Origin: Nocardia yamanashiensis NBRC 100130
GTDB lineage: Bacteria > Actinomycetota > Actinomycetes > Mycobacteriales > Mycobacteriaceae
Length of the DNA stretch: 64,000 nt
Direction: 5' to 3'
Assembly: GCF_001613325.1 (NCBI RefSeq)
Contig: NZ_BDCD01000032.1
Span: 1-64,000 of the forward strand
Position numbers and translations under genes: made by a program. Shown piece by piece: positions 23,657 to 32,690 of the stretch. How positions within the stretch are numbered: position 1 is the first letter of the stretch; every line of letters begins with the position of its first letter. The notes beneath the pieces were generated by a model, which was not told the origin of the DNA, ran no database searches, and saw only the letters and a program-made list of their open reading frames with translations.

Positions 23657-26427
23657 CCGACCACCCGGGTCGTACCCCACAGCGGCTGGATCTCGCTCGG
23701 CACCGAAAGCCGGGTGGCTTCGAAGGATTCGGAGATCTTGCGCAGGCGCAGGTGCACGCCGTCGAGCAGTTCGGCCAGATCGGTGCGATGGCCGGCCGCG
23801 TCGGCGCTTTCCAGATCGGCCGGGTCGATACGGCGCAGCATGCGCTGAGCATCGGTCAACAGGCGTTGCGGGCGCGAGGATCCGGTGGCGGCGGGCAGCG
23901 CCAGGAAATCGGCCTCCAGGCGTTCGAGTTGATAGGCCAGTGAGCGCGGATTGCTCGCGTCGAACAGCAGCAGGCTCGCCAGCGCGGACACCCGCATCGA
24001 ATCCCGGTGCCGCCGCCGGTAACTCACCGACGAGACGGTCGCCTGCAGTACCGCGTCGATCACCACCCGGCCCACCTCCGGCGGACGGCTCTCGGTCAGC
24101 GTGGCGGTCAGCAGCGCGGTGAGCGCCAGCGCCCGCTCCACCCGCCGCCCGATATCCATCACGTACCAACCCGTATCCCGCACCATGGTTTCCGCGTCGA
24201 TTCCCTGCAGCGACAACAGCGCCGACAGCACCCGCGAATGCACCGCCGCCAGCGCCGCCCCCCGATCACCCCGCGCGGCCCGATACTCCGCCAGCGCCCG
24301 ATCCGCCGACCCGAGAATCATCCAGGTGTCCGGCGACAGCTGATCCCGCACCGCCCGAGCCGATTTCGCGTACCGCTCCACCGCATAGGCCAGCGACCCC
24401 GACAATTCCCGATCCACCGACAGGGCCACCAGATAGTCGTGCTCCCGCCGCGAAGTCCCCGGCAAGGCGATGGGCACCGTCGGTTCGTCCGAGAACTCCC
24501 GCCGCCGACCCGATTCCGCCCCGCTCGCCGATGACGACTGCGTTTGCGCGGGCCCGACTTGTGAGAGTCCCTGCCTGGGGCGCGGTTTCGGGGCGGGCAG
24601 GCCGGCGCCGGTGGTGCGGGCCAGGGCGGCGATGAGGACGGGCATGGCTTCCGCGCCTTCCATCCAGGGGCGGTAGCGGTAGTCCTGGTAGCGGTCGTGG
24701 GTGGCGGCGAGCAGGCGGCAGGTGGCCTCGGCGCGTTCGCCGTAGCGGCCCAGCCAGAACAGGTCGTTGAGGACGCGGGGCGAGCTGACGACCTCGAGGG
24801 CGGGGACGCGGGCCGGGCGCAGGCGTTCCTCGTGGATCTCGACGGCGGGGACGAGCGTGGGGGTGGCGCTGACCCAGATGTCCTTGGCGGCGGCCTCGCC
24901 GATCATGCCGTCCGGACCGCCGCGCTGATGGAGCTGGCCGAGTCCGCCCGCCATGACGCGATATCCGACGCGGCCCGCGAGCGAGAACAGCCGGGTGGCG
25001 ACGGGGGCGGCGGCGAGTTCTCCGGAGGCGGCGACGGCGGGGGCGACGGAGAAGCGGGCGGGTTCCTGGCCGACCCACTTCCAGCCTTCGGCGGCGATGC
25101 GGGCCTGCCATTCGGTGCGCTGGGCGCGGGTGAGCAGATGCCCGAAGACGGTGGTGTCGTCGACGGCCGAGCGCAGCACGAGACGATGCAGATTGGCGGT
25201 CAGGTGCGCGCGCTCGGTGTCGTCGCCGCCCCAATACGACTGCACGCCGGGCAGTTTCAGTTCCTCGTCGAGCAGGACGCGGGACAATCGCGGCAGGAAG
25301 GCGGCCAGCGCCGGGCTCTCCAGCAGCCCGCTGCCCAGGGTGTTGACCACGGTGACCGCCCCGCGCCGCAGCACTTCGACCAGGCCGACCACGCCGAGGC
25401 GGGAATCGGGCCGCAGATCGAGCGGGTCGGAGAATTCGGCGTCCACCCGGCGCAGCACCACGTCGACCTGCTTCAGGGTGCCGAGCGAGCGCATCCACAG
25501 GCGGCCGTCGCGCACCACCAGGTCGGCGCTCTCCACCAGCGGAAAACCCAGCACGGACGCCAAATACGCTTGGTCGAAAGCGGTTTCGGAATGCACGCCC
25601 GGGCTCAGCACCACCACGACGGGTTCCTCGTCGGCCGCGCGCGGGGCGGCTTCGATGAGCATGAGCCGCATGGCTCGCACGAACGGGGTGAGCGGGCGCG
25701 GGCTGGCGAGTTCGAAGGCTTCGGGGATGGCGGCGGAGACCACCCGGCGATCGGCGAGCGCGTAGCCGATGCCGGAGGGCGCCTGCGCCCAGTCGGCCAG
25801 CACCCGGAACCCGCCGTCGCTCCAGCGGCTGATATCGCAGGCGTGCAGGAACAACTGCTGGCGCCCGGGCAATGGGATCCCGTGCGCCGCACGCACATAC
25901 CCGCGATGCGCGAACACGATCTGCGGCGGCAGCAGCCCGCGTGCGAGGGTGTGCCGGGGTCCGTACACATCGGCGAGGATGGCGTCCAGCAGCCGGGAGC
26001 GTTGCACCACACCGGCTTCCAGCCCGGTCCAGTCGGTATCGGAGACGAGCAGCGGAATCGGGTCCAGCCGCCAGGGCGCGGGCGCGGCGGTCTCCTCGGT
26101 CTCCTTGAGCTCGGTGTAGGTGATGCCGTCGTCCTCGATGAGCCGCCGCACCCGCCCGTCCAGGCGATGCAGCCCCTCGCGCCCCTGATCCAGCAGGTCC
26201 GCGGACAGGTCGGCCCACAGCGGCCGCAGCCGGCCCGCGCCGTCGGCGAGTTCGTCCCAGTAGCCGCCGGTGGGCAGCCCGCAGGCATCGATGCCGCCCG
26301 TATCGGCGGCCGCCGCACGGTATTTCGCGAATTCCGCGCGCACTTCGCCGTGCTGCGCCGGGGTGCTCCAGCGGTCCGGTTCGCCGGCCATGGCGTCACC
26401 CGGTGGCGTCGTGTCGAGCACTGTCAC
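23653..26427 (-). CDS. Circularly permuted ATP-grasp (type 2) fused to alpha-E domain
   Basis: A 924-residue two-domain protein. Residues about 80-510 are the circularly permuted ATP-grasp domain (DUF404/DUF407), shown by DGITYTELKETEE, IVFAHRGYVRAAHG, VVNTLGSGLLESPALAAFLP and LKLPGVQSYWGG. Residues about 570-915 are the helical alpha-E domain (DUF403), beginning VLNDLFWLGRYGERAEATCRLL. The family is predicted to ligate amino groups to carboxylates using ATP, forming peptide or amide bonds. A similar fusion is Rv2567 of M. tuberculosis. The GTG at 26427 is 22 bases after the upstream stop; an internal ATG 12 codons later is an alternative start. Confidence 0.87.
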   Translation of the reverse strand: MTVLDTTPPGDAMAGEPDRWSTPAQHGEVRAEFAKYRAAAADTGGIDACGLPTGGYWDELADGAGRLRPLWADLSADLLDQGREGLHRLDGRVRRLIEDDGITYTELKETEETAAPAPWRLDPIPLLVSDTDWTGLEAGVVQRSRLLDAILADVYGPRHTLARGLLPPQIVFAHRGYVRAAHGIPLPGRQQLFLHACDISRWSDGGFRVLADWAQAPSGIGYALADRRVVSAAIPEAFELASPRPLTPFVRAMRLMLIEAAPRAADEEPVVVVLSPGVHSETAFDQAYLASVLGFPLVESADLVVRDGRLWMRSLGTLKQVDVVLRRVDAEFSDPLDLRPDSRLGVVGLVEVLRRGAVTVVNTLGSGLLESPALAAFLPRLSRVLLDEELKLPGVQSYWGGDDTERAHLTANLHRLVLRSAVDDTTVFGHLLTRAQRTEWQARIAAEGWKWVGQEPARFSVAPAVAASGELAAAPVATRLFSLAGRVGYRVMAGGLGQLHQRGGPDGMIGEAAAKDIWVSATPTLVPAVEIHEERLRPARVPALEVVSSPRVLNDLFWLGRYGERAEATCRLLAATHDRYQDYRYRPWMEGAEAMPVLIAALARTTGAGLPAPKPRPRQGLSQVGPAQTQSSSASGAESGRRREFSDEPTVPIALPGTSRREHDYLVALSVDRELSGSLAYAVERYAKSARAVRDQLSPDTWMILGSADRALAEYRAARGDRGAALAAVHSRVLSALLSLQGIDAETMVRDTGWYVMDIGRRVERALALTALLTATLTESRPPEVGRVVIDAVLQATVSSVSYRRRHRDSMRVSALASLLLFDASNPRSLAYQLERLEADFLALPAATGSSRPQRLLTDAQRMLRRIDPADLESADAAGHRTDLAELLDGVHLRLRKISESFEATRLSVPSEIQPLWGTTRVVG

Positions 26428-26449
26428 CGCCTACCACTTCCCCGGATGC

Positions 26450-29400
26450 CTATCGGTCGCGGGCCGCGTTCCACACGGTGCGAGCCCGGCGGAGGTCGAG
26501 TATTCCGGGCGCGCCGATGTCGGTGGCCTGTATGGCCATTTTGGCACGCAGATCGGCGATGTCGACCGGACCCGGGGTATGTCCGAAAGGTTCGAACAGC
26601 CGGTTGCGCCGCGATTGCGCCTCGACCGAGTTCACCGGCGGTCCCGCGTAGTACAACCCGCCCGGATGCGAGACGTAGTACGTGCACCCGCCGCGCGACA
26701 GCCCCGATTCCAGATCCACCACGTCGAAGGTCAGCGGCGCGTCCACGGTCAGCGAGGGATGCAGCGCGTTCGGCGGCTGCCAGGCCCGGTACCGGACACC
26801 CGCGACCTGCACGTCCGCCTTGCTGGTGGCGAGCAGCGGGACCGGGTAACCATTGCAGGTCACCGCGTAGCGCCCGCGATCCGCGCCCACCACCCGCACC
26901 TGCAGCCGTTCCACCGACGAATCCACGTAGCGGGCCGTGCCGGTGGCGACGGTCTGCTCACCGAGGGTGTTCCACGGTTCGATGGCCCCGCGTAGTTCCA
27001 CTTCCATATCCCCGAGTACCACCGTGCCCAGGCGCGGAAAACGGAACTCGGCAAAAGGTTCCAGCCAGCTGGTATCGAATTCGATACCGTGCGAACGCAG
27101 ATCGGCCGCGACCTCCGCGATATCGGTCAGCACATAGTGCGGCAACAGGTATCGGCCGTACAGGTTGGCCCCGTGCCGGATCAGCGGCGCCGTGTACGGA
27201 TGCTCCCAGAATCGCAGCACCAGCGCCCGCACCAGCAGCGATTGCACCATGGCCATCCGGAAGTGCGGGGGCATCTCGAAGCCGCGCAGCTCCACCAGGC
27301 CGAGCCGCCCGCGCGCCGAATCCGGGCTGTACAGCTTGTCGATGCAGAACTCGGCCCGATGCGTGTTGCCGGTGAGGTCGACCAGCAGATGCCGCAGCGC
27401 GCGGTCCACGTCCCAGGGCGCGGAGGTCCGCTCCCCCTCGCCCGACAATCTGGCGATCTCCGCAAACGCGATCTCCAACTCGTACAACGCCTCCGGCCGC
27501 CCCTCGTCGACGCGCGGCGCCTGCGAGGTCGGCCCGATGAACCGCCCCGAGAACAGATACGACAGCGCCGGATGCCGCTGCCAATAGGTCAGCATCGAAA
27601 CCAGCAGATCCGGTCGGCGCAGCATGGGCGAGCGCGCGGGCGTGGCCCCGCCCAGCGTGATGTGATTCCCCCCGCCGGTCCCGCTGTTGCTGCCGTCCAC
27701 ATCGAACGATTCGGTGCCCAGCCGGGCTTCGCGCGCCTGCTCGTACAGCGTCTCCAGCAATCGCGCCTGCTCCGCGAAACTGCTCGTCGGCTGAATGTTC
27801 ACCTCGATCACCCCGGGATCCGGCGTGATCGACAGCGACTGCAAGCGCGCATCCACCGGCGGCGCATAGCCTTCCAGCACGACCGGCTGCCCGACGGCCG
27901 CGGCCGCCGCTTCTACCCGCCGCACCAGATCGCAGAACGCCCCGAACTCCTCCACCGGCGGCAGGAATACGAACAGCCGCTCCTCGCGCATCTCGGCGAC
28001 CAGCGCACTGATCGGCGCGCGGTCAGCCGACTCCACCACCGCGGGCGGCTCCGCCGCGCTCCAGGGCATCCGCTCCGCGAAGGGATCCGCATCCGGCCGC
28101 GCGGGCGGAGACTGCCACGACACCGACCCGAGCGGCAACCGCAACCCGGCCGGAGAATCGCCCTCGGTCAAGACGATTCGGCCACGCCGCAACCGCCAAT
28201 CGGCGCTCGCCCACCCCGCCTCGTCCGCGCGCCGATACAGCGACAGCACATAGGCGGCGGGCTCGGCCACCGCGGCATCCAGCTCGGCGAGCAATGCCTT
28301 CCGCGCTTGCACCGAGTCCGCACCCGGCAACAGGTCATCACCGTGTACGACTGGTTCGCCCTGTGGCGCACGCGATTTCGCGGCCAGCCGCAGCAGCGCG
28401 TCTTCGTAGGCCGGCCGCACCTGCCCTTCCGGCAAGCCGAGTCCGGCCGCCACCGCCAGCATCAGCCGGCGCGCCGGATCATGCTGCGCGGTAATGCCTT
28501 CCGCGGTTTCCCGTTGTCCGCCATCGGGAGGCGCGGGTCGGGAACCGGAACCGTTGGCCTGCGCCGGATTCGCGATCGGCCCGCGGCGGTCGGCGAGATC
28601 GCCCGGCACCGGTGCGGTGACCACACGCTCCGGGGACTGTGGCACGGGCGGCTGAACCACCGCGTTCGGTCGTTCAGCGGGAACGCTGTGCGCCGCCGGC
28701 GGGATCAATGCGCGGGCCGGAGCGGGCTTCGGATCCGCCGCGCCGAACTCGAGCGTCGTGTCCGCCCGCTCGGACGAGCCGGCGGACGCCGGGAGCCAGG
28801 GATCGATCAGCAGGGATTGATCGGTCCAGAGGGGGTGGGCGTCGGTGCGCCAGAGCAGGGCGATATCCCAGCGGGGCAGGGGTTCGCCCGGGTACCACTT
28901 GCCTTGGCGGTATTGGACTATGCCCGTCGGGGCGTAGATGGCGCGGAGGCGATTGGCCAGGTCGGCGGCGCGTTCGCGCTTGTGCGGGCCGTCGGCGGCG
29001 GTGGTCCATTCCGGGCTGGTCTGATCGTCGATGGAGACGAAGGTGGGTTCGCCGCCCAGGGTGAGACCGATATCGGCGGCGGCGGTGCGGGCGTCGACGG
29101 TGGCCGCGGCGGCGGTGATGCGCTGCCATTGGATATCGCGGTAGGGCAGGGTGATTCGCGGATCTTCGTGAATGCGGCTGACGGTGTTGGAGAAATCGAG
29201 GGTGGCGGTGACCGGGTCGGTGGCGCCGGTGATGGGGGCCGAGGAGACCGGGTGCGGGGTGGCGGCGAGCGGAATGTGACCTTCGCCGGCGAAGAGACCG
29301 GAGGTGGGATCGAGACCGACCCAGCCCGCACCGGGCAGATAGACCTCGGTCCAGGCGTGCAGGTCGGTGAAGTCGGCGGGCGGGCCGGAGGGGCCGTCCA

Positions 29401-30067
29401 GCGAGGGCACGTCCTGGGCCAGCTGGATCAGGTAGCCGGAGACGAACCTTGCGGCCAAACCGAATTCGCGCAGGATCGAGACCAGCAGCCAGGCCGAGTC
29501 GCGGCAGGAGCCGAGGGCGGTGCGCAGGGTGTGGTCGGGGGTCTGCACCCCGGGCTCCATGCGGATGGTGTAGCCGACGGCTTCCCGCAGCGCCTGGTTG
29601 ACGGCGACCAGGAATTCGATACTGCGCGGAAAATCCTTCGGGGCGTGGGCGCGCACGAATTCGAGCACGGCTTCGCCTGGGCCGGAACCGGATTCACGCT
29701 CGTCCACCGGGCGCAGATAGACCTCGAGATCGGCGGCCAGCTGCGGGCTGTAGGCGAAAGGGAAATGCTCGGCGTAATCCTCGACGAAGAAGTCGAACGG
29801 ATTGATCACGTCCAGGTCGGCGATCAGCCCGATATCGATCGAGAGTTCGCGCGCGGGCTCCTGGAACACCAGGCGCGCAAGGAAATTGCCGAACGCGTCC
29901 TGCTGCCAGTTCACGAAGTGGTCCGCGGGCGTCACCCGCATGGAATAGGCCTCGATGGTGGTGCGGGTGTGCGGCGCGGGCCGCAACCGCACCACGTGCG
30001 GATGGATGCGCACGGGCCGGTCGAAGGAGTAGGTGGTGCGATGTTCCAGGGACACTTTGATGCCCAT
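26450..30067 (-). CDS. Transglutaminase / DUF2126 giant protein
   Basis: A 1205-residue protein that opens the four-gene operon. Residues 1-90 are the bacterial transglutaminase N-terminal domain (VSLEHRTTYSFDRPVRIHP). A transglutaminase core follows with GSCRDSAWLLVSILREFG (Cys near 189), DLHAWTEVYLPG (His near 236) and GLDPTSG (Asp near 250). The rest, from about residue 330, is DUF2126, with STGADF-less but characteristic stretches such as NHITLGGATPARSPMLRRPDLL and RGRLGLVELRGFEMPPH. A Pro/Ala-rich insert lies around residues 450-540. The homologue in M. tuberculosis is Rv2566. I chose the ATG at 30067 because the domain begins there; no strong ribosome site is seen. Confidence 0.87.
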   Translation of the reverse strand: MGIKVSLEHRTTYSFDRPVRIHPHVVRLRPAPHTRTTIEAYSMRVTPADHFVNWQQDAFGNFLARLVFQEPARELSIDIGLIADLDVINPFDFFVEDYAEHFPFAYSPQLAADLEVYLRPVDERESGSGPGEAVLEFVRAHAPKDFPRSIEFLVAVNQALREAVGYTIRMEPGVQTPDHTLRTALGSCRDSAWLLVSILREFGLAARFVSGYLIQLAQDVPSLDGPSGPPADFTDLHAWTEVYLPGAGWVGLDPTSGLFAGEGHIPLAATPHPVSSAPITGATDPVTATLDFSNTVSRIHEDPRITLPYRDIQWQRITAAAATVDARTAAADIGLTLGGEPTFVSIDDQTSPEWTTAADGPHKRERAADLANRLRAIYAPTGIVQYRQGKWYPGEPLPRWDIALLWRTDAHPLWTDQSLLIDPWLPASAGSSERADTTLEFGAADPKPAPARALIPPAAHSVPAERPNAVVQPPVPQSPERVVTAPVPGDLADRRGPIANPAQANGSGSRPAPPDGGQRETAEGITAQHDPARRLMLAVAAGLGLPEGQVRPAYEDALLRLAAKSRAPQGEPVVHGDDLLPGADSVQARKALLAELDAAVAEPAAYVLSLYRRADEAGWASADWRLRRGRIVLTEGDSPAGLRLPLGSVSWQSPPARPDADPFAERMPWSAAEPPAVVESADRAPISALVAEMREERLFVFLPPVEEFGAFCDLVRRVEAAAAAVGQPVVLEGYAPPVDARLQSLSITPDPGVIEVNIQPTSSFAEQARLLETLYEQAREARLGTESFDVDGSNSGTGGGNHITLGGATPARSPMLRRPDLLVSMLTYWQRHPALSYLFSGRFIGPTSQAPRVDEGRPEALYELEIAFAEIARLSGEGERTSAPWDVDRALRHLLVDLTGNTHRAEFCIDKLYSPDSARGRLGLVELRGFEMPPHFRMAMVQSLLVRALVLRFWEHPYTAPLIRHGANLYGRYLLPHYVLTDIAEVAADLRSHGIEFDTSWLEPFAEFRFPRLGTVVLGDMEVELRGAIEPWNTLGEQTVATGTARYVDSSVERLQVRVVGADRGRYAVTCNGYPVPLLATSKADVQVAGVRYRAWQPPNALHPSLTVDAPLTFDVVDLESGLSRGGCTYYVSHPGGLYYAGPPVNSVEAQSRRNRLFEPFGHTPGPVDIADLRAKMAIQATDIGAPGILDLRRARTVWNAARDR

Positions 30068-30234
30068 GACCAAGTTCACCACGGCGTCGTGCTCGCGGCG
30101 TGCGATTCCTGTTAAGCCACCGTGAACCCGGGGCGCGACACGCGGGTGATTTCCGGACAGTTCGGACGACACGCGGTGACCTCCCACAGTTGTCGGACCC
30201 GAGTGATAGGACTCGTAGGGACAAGGAGGTTGGA

Positions 30235-30459
30235 ATGAGCGACCCCGAATGCTCGCGCTGCGCAGCGGTGCTCGACCACTGTCACGGGACCCTGCTGGCG
30301 CACGCCGACGGCTCTCTCGAATGCACCGACCAGGACTGCCACGACACCGACCGGGTCCGGCACCTGTTCATCGCCGACTGCTCGGACGTGGCGGGCGGCT
30401 GCCACTGCCTGGTCACCACCGAGTACATCCGGACCGGGCCGCAGACCCTCGCGGGCTGA
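30235..30459 (+). CDS. Small cysteine-rich hypothetical protein, probably metal-binding
   Basis: A 74-residue protein with eight cysteines and several histidines: CSRC near the start, then LDHCHG, LECTDQDCHD and GGCHCLVT. The spacing suggests one or two zinc sites. There is no signal peptide or membrane segment. A strong AAGGAGGT ribosome site precedes the ATG at 30235. It is divergent from the transglutaminase operon and is followed within 17 bases by another small gene. I do not recognise a family. Confidence 0.72.
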   Translation: MSDPECSRCAAVLDHCHGTLLAHADGSLECTDQDCHDTDRVRHLFIADCSDVAGGCHCLVTTEYIRTGPQTLAG

Positions 30460-30475
30460 CAACTAGCCTGGCCGG

Positions 30476-31117
30476 GTGAGCTACGACCACGTACTGCTGC
30501 CCTCCGGCGCCGCCGCGACACCCGCCGAGGTGGACGCGTACCTGACCACGCAGGACGGGAAACCGGCGGTCGAGGCGATCGCCGGGTTCGCGGCCGAGCT
30601 GGACCGGCGCAATGGGGAGCTGGACGAGATCGACGCGTTCCTGGGCGCGCCCGCGGTCGACGGGGCCATGGGCGAGGTGCTGTTCGTCTCCAGCCCGTAC
30701 GACGCGATCGGGCATCTGCGCGGGGTGCTGTTCGAGCTGGCGACGCCGCGCGGGTACGCGGTCTACGATCCGCAGCTGGCCTGGCTGATCGATCCGGCGG
30801 GGGCGGTGCCGCTCACCGTGAATCACGGCGGGGCGGGTGAGTTCCCCTATCTGACAAAGGAACTCGTCGAGTTGTGGGTGCCGGAGCTGGGGGCGCCGGG
30901 GCCGTATCTGATCGCCGAGCGGGCGGATCAGGATTACATCCAGACCTACCGGCACGAGGACGGCCGATACGACCTGGAGTATCGGGCGGGGTCGCCGGAC
31001 AAGCATTTCGCCATCGCGCTGGGGGATGCGAAATTGGTGTCGGAGCTCATCTGGGAGTGGGCGACGGGTGAGCGGGAGCGGTTCGATTCGCTCGACTGGC
31101 AGCGGCTGACCTTCTGA
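30476..31117 (+). CDS. Hypothetical protein, 213 residues
   Basis: A soluble, acidic 213-residue protein beginning MSYDHVLLPSGAAATPAEV. It has alternating helical and strand segments and a C-terminal LGDAKLVSELIWEWATGE segment. The overall look recalls small immunity-type or SMI1/SUKH-like bacterial proteins, but no diagnostic motif supports that. The GTG at 30476 follows a TAGCCT hexamer by six bases, matching the leaderless pattern seen elsewhere in the window, so it may have its own promoter within the short gap after the cysteine-rich gene. Confidence 0.7.
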   Translation: MSYDHVLLPSGAAATPAEVDAYLTTQDGKPAVEAIAGFAAELDRRNGELDEIDAFLGAPAVDGAMGEVLFVSSPYDAIGHLRGVLFELATPRGYAVYDPQLAWLIDPAGAVPLTVNHGGAGEFPYLTKELVELWVPELGAPGPYLIAERADQDYIQTYRHEDGRYDLEYRAGSPDKHFAIALGDAKLVSELIWEWATGERERFDSLDWQRLTF

Positions 31118-31259
31118 CGATTTTCCGGTCTCCGGCATAACGGACATATTTCTTTTCGAAAAGGTGGTGTCCGCTTACAAGATTCATGGGCGCAGGAACG
31201 CTAGCATTTCGCTTCGTTCCGGCTAGTTCTCGTAATCACTTCCGGCGAGGAGAGAACCC

Positions 31260-31451
31260 ATGAAGCTAGTCCCGAAGCTCAGCGGCCCGAGGCTACGCAA
31301 GAGCCTGGCCGTGGTAGCCGGTGTGGCGGCGACGTTCGCCGTGGCGGTGGCCTTGCACGCCACCGGCGCGGGCGCGGACATCCCCCGGAACCTCCAGCAC
31401 ATCCCCTGCCCCCAGCCGGCGGCGCTGCCCGCGCCGCCGACTTGGACTTAG
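31260..31451 (+). CDS. Small secreted hypothetical protein, 63 residues
   Basis: A short protein with a classical signal peptide: basic start (MKLVPKLSGPRLRKS), hydrophobic core (LAVVAGVAATFAVAVALHA) and cleavage probably after GAGA. The mature part is only about 23 residues, Pro-rich with one cysteine. A GAGGAG ribosome site precedes the ATG. The stop codon runs directly into a hairpin-bearing repeat that also follows the methyltransferase gene 15 kb away. Function unknown. Confidence 0.6.
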   Translation: MKLVPKLSGPRLRKSLAVVAGVAATFAVAVALHATGAGADIPRNLQHIPCPQPAALPAPPTWT

Positions 31452-31495
31452 ACAACTCTCGTAGGCTCTCAGGGGCTTCGCCCCTGAAACCCCTC
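31451..31495 (+). repeat. Post-stop hairpin repeat, copy 1
   Basis: This element, starting GACAACTCTCGTAG, contains the hairpin TCAGGGGC-TTC-GCCCCTGA (31469-31487) and ends GAAACCCCT. An almost identical copy begins at 46152, also directly after a stop codon. More inverted repeats follow, such as CTCGGG with CCCGAG at 31506-31511 and 31518-31523, so the whole gap up to recR is hairpin-rich. It may act as a transcription terminator shared by unrelated genes. Confidence 0.6.
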
Positions 31496-31573
31496 GCCCA
31501 GGATCTCGGGGCTGCGCCCGAGGAACCCCGCTGGCCGAGGATCCCGGGCTGCGCCGCGAAACCGGCTGTACGA

Positions 31574-32182
31574 CTAGAGTGCCCGGCGGCCCGAGAGGGC
31601 TCGGCCGAGGGTTAGTTCGTCGGCGAACTCGAGGTCGCCGCCCATCGGGAGGCCGGAGGCCAGGCGGGTGACCGACAGGCCGGGGAAATCGCGGAGCATG
31701 CGGACCAGGTAGGTGGCCGTGGCTTCGCCTTCGGTATTGGGGTCGGTGGCGATGATGACCTCGGTGACGTCGACGCCGTCGTCCTGATTGCCGATGCGGG
31801 TGAGCAGTTCGCGGATGCGGAGCTGGTCGGGGCCGATGCCGGACAACGGGTCGAGGGCGCCGCCGAGCACGTGGTAGCGGCCGCGGAATTCGCGGGTGCG
31901 CTCGATGGCCTGCACGTCCTTGGGTTCCTCGACCACGCAGATCATGGTGCGGTCGCGGCGCGGATCGGCGCAGATGCGGCAGAGTTCGCCGTCGGAGACG
32001 GTGCCGCAGACCGAGCAGAACCGCACGCCGTCGCGCACCTTCTGCAATGCCGACTGCAGGCGGTCGATCTCCGGCGGCTCCACCGAGAGGAAATGAAAAG
32101 CGATGCGCTGCGCGCTCTTCGGACCGATGCCGGGCAGCTTGCCCAGTTCGTCGATCAGATCCTGAACGGGACCCTCGTACAC
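31574..32182 (-). CDS. recR: Recombination mediator protein RecR
   Basis: A 202-residue RecR, which with RecF/RecO loads RecA at single-strand gaps. An N-terminal helix-hairpin-helix (LGKLPGIGPKSAQRIAFH) is followed by a zinc finger with C56, C59, C68 and C71 (FCSVCG...CRIC). The Toprim domain follows with CVVEEPKD and ATDPNTEGEATA. Length and motifs are standard. It follows ybaB with a 15-base gap and uses a GTG start with a GGGGAAGG site. Confidence 0.97.
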   Translation of the reverse strand: MYEGPVQDLIDELGKLPGIGPKSAQRIAFHFLSVEPPEIDRLQSALQKVRDGVRFCSVCGTVSDGELCRICADPRRDRTMICVVEEPKDVQAIERTREFRGRYHVLGGALDPLSGIGPDQLRIRELLTRIGNQDDGVDVTEVIIATDPNTEGEATATYLVRMLRDFPGLSVTRLASGLPMGGDLEFADELTLGRALSGRRAL

Positions 32183-32197
32183 CTGCGCCTTCCCCGA

Positions 32198-32530
32198 CTA
32201 GAAACCGGGCAGGGCGCCGCCGCCGAGGCCGCCCGCGAGCGGTCCCAGGCGTTCGGCCGCCACCTGCTGGGCATTCTCCATGGCATTGTTGATCGCCCCG
32301 ATGACCAGGTCCTGGAGGGTGTCGACATCCTCCGGATCGACGATCTTGGGGTCGATGGTGAGCGCCAGCACCTCACCGGTGGCCTTGATCCGGGCCCGCA
32401 CCAGGCCGCCGCCCGCTTCGCCCTCGACCTCGGCCTCGGCGATCTCCTGCTGCGCGGCCATGACGGCCTGCTGCATCTGAGCGGCCTGGGCCATCAACTG
32501 CTGGATGTCGAACTCTCCACCGGGCTGCAC
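32198..32530 (-). CDS. ybaB: YbaB/EbfC family nucleoid-associated protein
   Basis: A 110-residue DNA-binding protein of the YbaB/EbfC family. It has the long N-terminal helix FDIQQLMAQAAQMQQAVMAAQ, the central GGGLVRARIKATGEVLALTIDP strands and the C-terminal LVIGAINNAMENAQ helix. It binds DNA without strong sequence preference and helps organise the nucleoid. It is usually found between dnaX and recR; here recR follows directly, but dnaX is about 23 kb away. I chose the GTG at 32530 with an AGAGAGGA site; a longer frame upstream is not supported. Confidence 0.92.
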   Translation of the reverse strand: MQPGGEFDIQQLMAQAAQMQQAVMAAQQEIAEAEVEGEAGGGLVRARIKATGEVLALTIDPKIVDPEDVDTLQDLVIGAINNAMENAQQVAAERLGPLAGGLGGGALPGF

Positions 32531-32653
32531 GGCGTTTCCTCTCTGCGGGGAAGTGATTGCCGCCCAGCCTAGTCGCGGAACGCGGCGACCGGCCCCGACC
32601 CCCGCGCCGACGGCAGGGGTTCGCGGGCCGGAGATGCGAAAACTCCCCGCTCC

Positions 32654-32684
32654 TTGACTCTCCCCCGGTGGGAGGGTGTTCGCT
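32654..32684 (+). promoter_or_regulatory. MerR-type promoter of the merR gene itself
   Basis: TTGACT (32654-32659) and TTCGCT (32679-32684) are separated by 19 bases. The spacer carries inverted arms CTCCC and GGGAG (32660-32674). The merR ATG follows the -10 by six bases. The geometry is that of an autoregulated MerR promoter. Confidence 0.6.
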
Positions 32685-32690
32685 GAAGGC

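Noticed and set aside
27089..30115. 1008-codon plus-strand open frame over the DUF2126 gene
   Set aside because: The minus strand carries the transglutaminase triad and DUF2126 motifs; the plus-strand translation is Arg/Gly-rich without motifs.
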